Of a stretch of DNA of 23,466 bases, positions 12,784 to 18,954 are shown piece after piece (the stretch's first letter is position 1; every line of letters begins with the position of its first letter). Origin of the DNA: an uncultured Oscillospiraceae bacterium (lineage in GTDB: Bacteria; Bacillota; Clostridia; Oscillospirales; Oscillospiraceae); assembly GCA_910588975.1 (NCBI GenBank), contig CAJUSE010000030.1, forward strand, positions 1-23,466, in the 5' to 3' direction. A program made the translations under genes and the position numbers. Below the pieces are notes generated by a model. It was not told the origin of the DNA, made no database searches, and was given only the letters and a program-made list of their open reading frames with translations.

Positions 12784-14865
12784 TTATTCTACGCCCCGGT
12801 AATACAGTCCCCGGGTGAAATCGTTGGGGGACCAGAAGCCCTCCCCCTGATACCGCTCCAGGGCCTGGACGCACTCCCAGGGGTTTTCGGTGGTGAACAG
12901 GAGCCGGGCCATGCTCAGCCCGCACTTCTGCCACTCGGGCTTGTCGGCCAGAAACAGCTTTTTGCTGTTGAGGATCTCGTTGCGGCAGCCGTAGGCCTTC
13001 ACCACCGGGAACCGCTCCCCCTTTCGGTCGGTGAGGATGTTCTCGGTGTCGCAGGCGCACTGGCCCGCCCGATTTTTGATGATGCAGTTCTCAGTGAGCA
13101 TCAGGGGCAGCCGGCCATAGACGATGGCCTCCAGGGGAATGACCTTGCTGATGTCCCGGATCTGGGCCAGCTTCAGCTCGAAGGAGGCGGTGGCCGAGGC
13201 AAAGCCCAGCCGCTTCAGCTCTTTCAGCGCCTGGGCGTTGAACACGGGCAGGCCGTAGTCCCCCCGGAGGGTGTAGCCCAACTCCCGGGCAGGCTCAATG
13301 AGGCCGTAGGAGCCGATGAGGGCCTGGGTGGCTCCCAGCTCCCGGCACTTCTCCATGTCCCGGCGCAGCTGGTCCATCTCCCGGTCCCAGGCCACCCGGG
13401 GCAGCACAACCCCCAGCACGGTGTCTGGGCTCAGCCCCTTCAGACACTCGGGGTGGGCGGCCAGCTCGTCGGGGGGGATATAGAGGGCGGCGGGGCTGCG
13501 GCGGAGCAGCTCGGGGCTGACCTGGCCGGCCTTCCGCACCGAGAGGGTGAGGGCGGGGAGGGAGCGGGGGTTTTCGTAGCGAACCCCGGCATTGTAGCTG
13601 CCGTGGCGGCGCTGGGGCAGGGCCTGCCGCTGGGCGGACAGCTCCTCCAGCACCTGCCGGCGCAGGGCGTTGAGGGCGGACAGGGGCACGCTGAGCCCCG
13701 GCTCAACCAGGGCGGTGACCCCCTTGCAGAGGTAGGGGGTGCCCCCGGTGCGGGAGAGCTGCTTTTCCACCTGCTCGGCGGTGAGCTCCCTGGTGATGGC
13801 CTCCTCCGGCACCTCCCCGGCGGCGGTGACGGTGCGCTCGTCCTCATCCTTCACAGCCACCTGGACAGGCTCGCCTTTGCGGACCATGGCGTAAAAGCTC
13901 ACGTCCACCAGGGGGTTTTCCTGGTTCTCATAGCTTTGCCGGGCCTGGGCGAAAAGCTCCTTGGGCTCGGGGGTCTTTTCCTCCCGGACGCCGAACATTT
14001 CCACCCCCAGCTTGCCGTCCAGGTAGCCCTGGGTAAAGCCGCTGCGGGAGAAGGCCAGCTCCAGGTCCTGAAGCTCCTGCTGGGTGGGCATCCGGTCCTC
14101 CTTGAGGACCGAGGCGTAAATTTTTGTGATGACGGCCACGTACTCGGCCCGCTTCATCCGCCCCTCCAGCTTCAGGCAGGCCACCCCCATCTTTCGCAGC
14201 TGGCGCAGCCGGTCGATGAGACAGGCGTCCTTCAGGGACAGGGGGTAGCTGTCCGCCCGGCCGTTCCAGCCGTACTTCATGCGGCAGGGCTGGGCGCACA
14301 TGCCCCGGTTGCCGCTGCGGCCCCCCACCAGGGCGGAGAAGAAGCACTGGCCCGAGTAGCACATACACAGCGCCCCGTGGCCAAAGACCTCGATCTCAAT
14401 GGGGGAGTGCTGGCAGATGTATTCAATTTGGTCGGCGCTCAGCTCCCGGGAGAGCACCGCCCGCTTCATGCCCAGATCGGCGCACAGCTTCACCCCGTCC
14501 AGGGAGTGGACGGTCATCTGGGTGGAGGCGTGGACGGGCAGGTCGGGGGCCACCTGCTTCACCGCCCGCAGCACCCCCAGGTCCTGGACCAGCACGGCAT
14601 CGGCCCCGATCTCGCTGGCCCGGCGGGCCAGCTCGGCGGCGGGGGTCAGCTCCCGGTCGGTGAGCAGGGTGTTCAGGGTGAGATAGACTTTGACACCCCG
14701 CAAATGGCAATAGGAGACCGCCGAGGCGAAGTCCGCCTCGGTGAAGTTCTTGGCATTTCTGCGGGCATTGAAATCGCCGTAGCCCATGTAGACGGCGTCG
14801 GCTCCATTCTGGACGGCGGCCACCAGAGAGTCCATGGAGCCGGCGGGGGACAGCAGCTCCAGCAT
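12784..14865 (-). CDS. U32 family peptidase with DUF3656-type region (RlhA/YdcP-like)
   Basis: This 693-residue protein has an N-terminal U32 TIM-barrel-like domain, starting MLELLSPAGSMDSLVAAVQNGADAVY. The U32 signature reads EIEVFGHGALCMCYSGQC (~157-174), followed by GGRSGNRGMCAQPCR (~181-195), with Cys at 167, 174, 190 and 194. The long C-terminal part resembles the collagenase-associated DUF3656 region. This layout matches E. coli RlhA (YdcP), which hydroxylates a cytidine in 23S rRNA, more closely than a true collagenase. An RNA-hydroxylation role is therefore the better guess, but it is inferred. The ATG lies one base after the zapA stop (TGATATG), so the two are translationally coupled. 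Confidence 0.88.
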   Translation of the reverse strand: MLELLSPAGSMDSLVAAVQNGADAVYMGYGDFNARRNAKNFTEADFASAVSYCHLRGVKVYLTLNTLLTDRELTPAAELARRASEIGADAVLVQDLGVLRAVKQVAPDLPVHASTQMTVHSLDGVKLCADLGMKRAVLSRELSADQIEYICQHSPIEIEVFGHGALCMCYSGQCFFSALVGGRSGNRGMCAQPCRMKYGWNGRADSYPLSLKDACLIDRLRQLRKMGVACLKLEGRMKRAEYVAVITKIYASVLKEDRMPTQQELQDLELAFSRSGFTQGYLDGKLGVEMFGVREEKTPEPKELFAQARQSYENQENPLVDVSFYAMVRKGEPVQVAVKDEDERTVTAAGEVPEEAITRELTAEQVEKQLSRTGGTPYLCKGVTALVEPGLSVPLSALNALRRQVLEELSAQRQALPQRRHGSYNAGVRYENPRSLPALTLSVRKAGQVSPELLRRSPAALYIPPDELAAHPECLKGLSPDTVLGVVLPRVAWDREMDQLRRDMEKCRELGATQALIGSYGLIEPARELGYTLRGDYGLPVFNAQALKELKRLGFASATASFELKLAQIRDISKVIPLEAIVYGRLPLMLTENCIIKNRAGQCACDTENILTDRKGERFPVVKAYGCRNEILNSKKLFLADKPEWQKCGLSMARLLFTTENPWECVQALERYQGEGFWSPNDFTRGLYYRGVE

Positions 14866-14866
14866 A

Positions 14867-15184
14867 TCAGCCCTTCTTGTTCTGCAGCTTGAAGATCTCC
14901 CGGTTCTTCTCGGAGATCTCGGCCTTCAGCTTGGCGCTCTCCTCCAGCAGCTCCTTGATCTGGGAGCGGAGATGCTCGCCGGTGGCCAGGGCCTTGTAGT
15001 ACTCGTCGGCGATGTTGAGGGCGGCCAGCACGCCGGCCTCAGTGGTGGAGATGCCGGAGCCGTCCAGCTCGTGGACCTTCTCGTCCACGTGGGCGGCCAC
15101 CTTCTCCATATAGGCGGTCTCCTCCTCGGAGATCAGGTTGTAGCTTACTCCGGCGATGGTAACGGTCACCTTGTTGTTTTTCAC
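14867..15184 (-). CDS. zapA: Cell division protein ZapA
   Basis: This 105-residue protein begins VKNNKVTVTIAGVSYNLISEEE, the ZapA head domain that binds FtsZ and promotes ring assembly. A C-terminal coiled coil follows (~65-103, rich in Glu, Lys and Leu). The GTG start at 15184 is chosen because AGGAGGGG lies six bases upstream and the family's conserved sequence starts there. A longer in-frame extension to 15247 lacks a ribosome-binding site. It is the first gene of the apparent zapA-U32-dut-maf-mreC-mreD-mrdA operon and shares a one-base junction with the U32 gene. Confidence 0.92.
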   Translation of the reverse strand: MKNNKVTVTIAGVSYNLISEEETAYMEKVAAHVDEKVHELDGSGISTTEAGVLAALNIADEYYKALATGEHLRSQIKELLEESAKLKAEISEKNREIFKLQNKKG

Positions 15185-15300
15185 TCTGAACCCCTCCTGT
15201 TTCTGTTTGAGGTCTGCCGGGCGGGGGCGCCCCCGCCTGTGGCCCATGGGCTTTCGGGACAGCGGCGCACCGCCGCCCCGGGCCAGTGGTCATAGATAGA

Positions 15301-15312
15301 AATATTATAACA
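15301..15312 (-). promoter_or_regulatory. Extended -10 promoter driving zapA and the downstream operon
   Basis: On the minus strand, TGTTATAAT gives a perfect TATAAT (15309-15304) with the extended TGn element. No convincing -35 box exists, the best hexamer at 17 bp being TTTCCA. The leader of about 110 nt holds a self-complementary CGGGGGCGCCCCCG stretch and ends in AGGAGGGG before the zapA GTG. Confidence 0.65.
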
Positions 15313-15378
15313 TAAGTAGCGGCAGTTGGAAAACAAAATCTTGCGATTTTACACATTTTTTATTTTGCATCAAAAAAG

Positions 15379-15407
15379 CACGCCGGACTTACAGGAAGTC
15401 CGGCGTG
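15379..15407 (-). terminator. Terminator overlapping the methyltransferase stop codon
   Basis: A 12-bp perfect stem (15379-15390 with 15396-15407) around a 5-nt loop is followed on the minus strand by GCTTTTTTG. The TAA stop (15391-15389) is at the loop/stem edge. The last codons of the gene therefore form one arm of the hairpin. Confidence 0.88.
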
Positions 15408-16600
15408 TCGCAGTAGATGGGGCTGGGGTTGTGCTCGCTCTGGGCAAAGCCCTCCCGGAACAGCAGCTTGTAGAGCATGGGTTCAAAGTGGAACTGGGCC
15501 ATGAGGGCCTCCACCTGTTTGAGCATGAGCGCCTTGTGCTCCTTGGGGGTGTGCCGCCGGCGCACCGAGCGGATGAGCACATTTTTCGGGGTGTGGGCAA
15601 AGTCGATGAACTCCAGCAGCTGGGTCTTGTAGCCGCAGTACTCCAGCAGGTTGCCCCGGATGGCGTCGGTGCACAGGGCGGAAAATCGCTCCTGAAGGAT
15701 GCCGTACCGGGTGAGGATGCCCAGCTCCCCTCCCTGGATCTGCCCGTTGAGCTCGTGCTGGCAGCAGGGCACGGAAAAGATCATTTTAGCCCCCCAGGTG
15801 ATGGCGTTGTAGAGGGCGAAGTCGGTGGCCACGTCGCAGGCGTGGAGGGTCATCACCACATCCACATCGAAGGGGGCGGCGTAGCCGTTGATGTCCCCCA
15901 GCTCAAAGCGGAGGTTCTCATAGCCGTAGCGCCGGGCGGCCTCGTTGCACTTCTCGATGACGTCGGCCTTCAGGTCAAGGCCGATGATGTGGGCCTCGAT
16001 GTGGCGGATATAGGTGAGGTAGTAGTAGACGATGAAGGTGAGGTAGCTCTTGCCGCAGCCGAAGTCAATGACGTTGAGGGCCTTGGCGTCCCAGTCCTTC
16101 ACGGCGTCGTCGATGATCTCGATGTAGCGGTTGATCTGCCGGTACTTGTCGTACATGGAGGAGACGATCTTCCCCTCCTTGGTGAAGATGCCCATGTCCA
16201 CCAGGGGGGCGATGTCTGCGCTGGCCTCCAGGATGTACTGCTTTTTTCGGTTGTGGCCGGCCTGGGGTGCCGGGGCGGCGGTGGGCTTGGCCGAGAGCCG
16301 CTTGAAGGTACACTTGCCCTTGGAGGACACCAGGAGCATATACTCCCCCTTGCCGTCCCAGGCGTTGAGCTGGCCGTATTGGCCGGCCATGAGGGTCTCC
16401 AGGGCATCGGTCAGGCCGGCGGGGTCCACATTTTCGTGAAAGACCTGCTTGTCGGTGTACTTGCTGCACTGGAAAAAGCCCGCCTTGGGCTCAATGACGA
16501 TCTTTTTTACCTCCTGGCTCTTGGCCAGGGGCTTGCTGATGACCGCCTTGGTGAGCCCTAGGGCGGCGATCTGCTCCAGATGGGTGCGAAGCTGGTCCAT
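15389..16600 (-). CDS. Class I SAM-dependent methyltransferase (PF13679-like)
   Basis: This 403-residue protein has an N-terminal region (~1-110) of unclear fold, a variable Ala/Pro linker (~104-116), then a Rossmann methyltransferase domain. Motif I is VIDFGCGKSYLTF (177-189). An acidic motif follows (IIGLDLKADVIEKC, Asp209), then TLHACDVATD (251-260) and a VPCCQHEL segment (277-284). The double-Cys/His segment and overall pattern resemble the PF13679 group that includes METTL25/RRNAD1-type proteins. The substrate, possibly RNA or protein, is unknown. The ATG at 16600 is preceded by GGAG at a good distance. A 59-residue in-frame extension runs into the intergenic hairpins and is not credible. 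It lies downstream of ridA, from which it is separated by a terminator-like set of hairpins. Confidence 0.85.
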   Translation of the reverse strand: MDQLRTHLEQIAALGLTKAVISKPLAKSQEVKKIVIEPKAGFFQCSKYTDKQVFHENVDPAGLTDALETLMAGQYGQLNAWDGKGEYMLLVSSKGKCTFKRLSAKPTAAPAPQAGHNRKKQYILEASADIAPLVDMGIFTKEGKIVSSMYDKYRQINRYIEIIDDAVKDWDAKALNVIDFGCGKSYLTFIVYYYLTYIRHIEAHIIGLDLKADVIEKCNEAARRYGYENLRFELGDINGYAAPFDVDVVMTLHACDVATDFALYNAITWGAKMIFSVPCCQHELNGQIQGGELGILTRYGILQERFSALCTDAIRGNLLEYCGYKTQLLEFIDFAHTPKNVLIRSVRRRHTPKEHKALMLKQVEALMAQFHFEPMLYKLLFREGFAQSEHNPSPIYCDTPDFL

Positions 16601-16654
16601 GGTATCAACTCCTGTGTCGGGGTGGCCCTGCCGGGCGAAGGGCTGGGGCGGGCA

Positions 16655-16734
16655 GCCACGCTTTTTCCCTCTGTGGCAGAGGGGGTGCCATACAGGGAAA
16701 AAGCGTGGCGTGCAAAACACGCCACGCTCTTTTT
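16655..16734 (-). terminator. ridA terminator with competing upstream/downstream hairpin
   Basis: On the minus strand the first hairpin is a perfect 10-bp stem (16727-16718 with 16712-16703), loop TTTTG, followed by TTTTTCCC. This is a standard terminator for ridA. Its second arm is also part of a perfect 16-bp inverted repeat, 16694-16709 with 16655-16670, whose 23-nt loop contains a TGGCA/TGCCA mini-stem. The two folds cannot form together. Confidence 0.8.
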
Positions 16735-16758
16735 CCAAAGGGTGTGAGCTGCTGTAAA

Positions 16759-17133
16759 TTACTTCACAGCGATGCACTCGATCTCCACCAGGCCGCCCAT
16801 GGGCAGGCTCTTGACGGCGAAGCAGGAGCGGGCGGGCACCTCGCCGGTGAAGAACTGGGCGTACACGGCGTTGAAGGCGGCGAAGTCGGCGATGTCGGCC
16901 AGGAAGCAGGTGGTCTTGACCACGTCACCGAAGCCCATGCCGGCCTCGGCCAGCACGTTGCCCAGGTTGGTCAGGGACTGCTTGGCCTGAGCCTCGATGC
17001 CCTCGGGCAGCTTGCCGGTGGCGGGGTCCAGACCCAGCTGGCCGGAGGTGTACAGGGTGTCGCCGCACAGCTTGGCCTGGCAGTAGGGGCCCACAGCGGC
17101 GGGAGCCTTGGGAGAAGCAATCGTCTTGTTCAT
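16759..17133 (-). CDS. ridA: RidA family reactive intermediate/imine deaminase
   Basis: This 124-residue protein of the YjgF/YER057c/UK114 family speeds hydrolysis of enamine/imine intermediates released by PLP enzymes. Typical stretches are AVGPYCQAKLCGDTLYTSGQLG (cited as VGPYCQA and LYTSGQLG), NLGNVLAEAG, and PARSCFAVKSLP with the conserved Arg102. VEIECIAV contains Glu119, near the position of the catalytic acid. The ATG at 17133 has a strong AAGGAGG site. It has its own promoter, divergent from comM, and a terminator downstream. It is a stand-alone housekeeping gene. Confidence 0.95.
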   Translation of the reverse strand: MNKTIASPKAPAAVGPYCQAKLCGDTLYTSGQLGLDPATGKLPEGIEAQAKQSLTNLGNVLAEAGMGFGDVVKTTCFLADIADFAAFNAVYAQFFTGEVPARSCFAVKSLPMGGLVEIECIAVK

Positions 17134-17187
17134 TGGAAACGTCCTCCTTGAATGTGAGTTAAGGTCCTGTTGAGACCTGTTATCTTC

Positions 17188-17215
17188 ATTATAGCGAAAA
17201 TTTGGAAAAAATCAA
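17188..17215 (-). promoter_or_regulatory. Sigma-A promoter for ridA
   Basis: On the minus strand, TTGATT (17215-17210) is 16 bp from a perfect TATAAT (17193-17188). The ~50-nt leader contains an imperfect dyad, AGGTC-N7-GACCT (17162-17178), that could be an operator. Confidence 0.75.
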
Positions 17216-17367
17216 TCCCCCTGGGCGAGAAAACTGGATCGGACCTGCCTGTAAATTTGTAATGCCCTTGCCTGTGGAGACGGCCTGGGGCTGCCCTTAC
17301 GAGAGGATAAGGGGGCCATATCTGCCCCACCTCCCCGGTTTTGCCTATGGTATTTTCCCTTTGGGTG

Positions 17368-17376
17368 TGGTAAAAT
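17368..17376 (+). promoter_or_regulatory. Extended -10 promoter for comM
   Basis: TGGTAAAAT (17368-17376) fits an extended -10 element. The -35 region is weak (TGGTAT-like). The 5' leader would be about 54 nt and includes a small CCCTG/CAGGG hairpin (17388-17402) upstream of the GGGGGAGGGG ribosome-binding site. Confidence 0.5.
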
Positions 17377-17436
17377 GGGGAAAATGACCCTGTTTGGCAG
17401 GGAAAACCGGCGCTTTTGCGAGAGGGGGAGGGGCCT

Positions 17437-18954
17437 ATGGTATCCCAGGTGCGCTCGCTGGGCCTCCACGGCGTGGAGGGCTACGAGGTGCTCTGTGAGT
17501 GCGACCTCAGCGGAGGTCTGCCCAACTTTGAGATCGTGGGATTGCCCGACACGGCGGTGAAGGAGGCCCGGGACCGGGTCCGCTCGGCGGTGAAGAACTG
17601 CGGGCTGGAATTCCCCGTCTCCCGCATCACGGTGAACCTGGCCCCCGCCGACCGCAAGAAAGGGGGCACGGTCTACGACCTGCCCATTCTGGTGGGCATC
17701 CTCCGCTCCGGGGGCCAGCTGCCCCAGCTGGACCCGGAGGCCGCCTTTGTGGGGGAGCTGAGCCTCTCCGGGGCTCTGCGCAGCGTGCCCGGCATGCTGC
17801 CCATGGCTCTGGCCGCCCGCTCCGCCGGCATCAAGCGGCTCTTTGTCCCCGCCGATTCGGCCGCCGAGGCCACCCTGGCCAAGGGGCTGGAGGTCTACCC
17901 GGTGGCCCATGTGACCGAGCTGGTGGCCCATTTGAAGGGGGAGACCCCCCTCTCCCCCGCCCCGGCCTGGATCCCCGCCGGGGATGGGGACACCCTGCTG
18001 GACTTCGCCGAGGTGAAGGGGCAGGAGAACGTGAAGCGGTGCCTGGAAATTGCGGCGGCGGGCAGTCACAATGTGCTGATGATCGGCCCGCCGGGGTCGG
18101 GCAAGTCCATGCTGGCCCGGCGGCTGCCCTCCATCCTGCCGGCACTGAGCGAGAAGGAGGCCCTGGAGGCCACAGCGGTGTGGTCGGTGCTGGGCATGAC
18201 GGATAAGGACCACCCCATGCTGACCCAGCGGCCCTTCCGCTCCCCCCACCACACCATCTCGGCCATGGGCATGGCCGGGGGCGGCAACCCCCTCATCCGG
18301 CCGGGAGAGATCTCCCTGGCCCACCACGGCGTGCTGTTTTTGGATGAGCTGCCCGAGTTCCACAAGGACGTGCTGGAGGTGCTCCGCCAGCCCATGGAGG
18401 AGGGGCGGGTTCAGATCACCCGGGCCGGGGGCAGCGAGAGCTTCCCCGCCCAGTTCATGCTGGTGTGTGCCATGAACCCCTGCAAGTGCGGCTGGTACGG
18501 CCATGGGGACCGGTGCAAATGCAACCCCAAGGACGTGGAGAAGTACCAGGCCAAGATCTCCGGTCCCCTGCTGGACCGCATCGATTTGGTGGTGGAGGTG
18601 GATGCCCCCGGCTTCGACACCCTTTCGGACAGGCCCACCGGGGAGTCCTCGGCGGATATCAAAAAGCGGGTGGATGCCGCCCGGGCCTTTCAGGCAGAGC
18701 GGTTTGGGCCGGAGGGTCCCCCCTGCAACGCCCAGATGGGCCGGGGAGAGCTGGAGGCCTACTGTCCCCTGGACGAGGGCTGCCAGAACCTGATGAAGGG
18801 GGCCTTTGAGCGGCTGGGGCTCACCGCCCGCAGCTATGACCGCATCCTTCGGGTGGCCCGCACTGTGGCCGATTTGGACGGCAGCGAGCACATCCAAGTC
18901 CCCCACCTGGCCGAGGCCCTTCAGTACCGTGCCACCGGCTGGCTGACAAAATAG
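17437..18954 (+). CDS. comM: ComM/YifB family AAA+ ATPase (Mg-chelatase-like)
   Basis: This 505-residue protein has an N-terminal Lon-protease-like domain (NLAPADRKKGGTVYDLPILVG). An AAA+ module follows, with Walker A GPPGSGKS (217-224) and Walker B VLFLDE (299-304). A Cys-rich loop reads MNPCKCGWYG...CKCNP (Cys349, 351, 360, 362), and a C-terminal helical Mg-chelatase domain completes it. ComM is a hexameric helicase that drives branch migration when transformed DNA recombines with the chromosome. The ATG at 17437 follows GGGGGAGGGG; a TTG seven codons upstream has no ribosome-binding site. The 3' end is remodelled by an insertion. Its last 42 bp before the final two codons are repeated 2013 bp downstream, and the gene now ends GWLTK-stop, whereas the displaced original tail reads GWLTR-stop. 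The protein looks functional. Confidence 0.95.
   Translation: MVSQVRSLGLHGVEGYEVLCECDLSGGLPNFEIVGLPDTAVKEARDRVRSAVKNCGLEFPVSRITVNLAPADRKKGGTVYDLPILVGILRSGGQLPQLDPEAAFVGELSLSGALRSVPGMLPMALAARSAGIKRLFVPADSAAEATLAKGLEVYPVAHVTELVAHLKGETPLSPAPAWIPAGDGDTLLDFAEVKGQENVKRCLEIAAAGSHNVLMIGPPGSGKSMLARRLPSILPALSEKEALEATAVWSVLGMTDKDHPMLTQRPFRSPHHTISAMGMAGGGNPLIRPGEISLAHHGVLFLDELPEFHKDVLEVLRQPMEEGRVQITRAGGSESFPAQFMLVCAMNPCKCGWYGHGDRCKCNPKDVEKYQAKISGPLLDRIDLVVEVDAPGFDTLSDRPTGESSADIKKRVDAARAFQAERFGPEGPPCNAQMGRGELEAYCPLDEGCQNLMKGAFERLGLTARSYDRILRVARTVADLDGSEHIQVPHLAEALQYRATGWLTK
18906..18947 (+). repeat. 42-bp direct repeat, left copy (attL-like, inside comM)
   Basis: This segment is identical over 42 bp to 20919-20960 and forms codons for LAEALQYRATGWL at the comM C terminus. 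It diverges immediately on both sides. The spacing between copies is 2013 bp. Confidence 0.95.

Noticed and set aside
12712..14892. 726-codon open frame antisense to the U32 gene
   Set aside because: This is a shadow frame; the U32 signature is on the minus strand.
15185..15247. 21-residue N-terminal extension of ZapA
   Set aside because: The GTG at 15184 has an ideal AGGAGGGG site and matches the family start. The extension has neither.
16601..16777. 59-residue N-terminal extension of the methyltransferase
   Set aside because: It runs through the ridA terminator hairpins. The ATG at 16600 has its own GGAG site.
17212..18906. 564-codon open frame antisense to comM
   Set aside because: The plus strand has Walker A, Walker B and the Cys-rich loop. 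The minus frame has only GC-bias residues.
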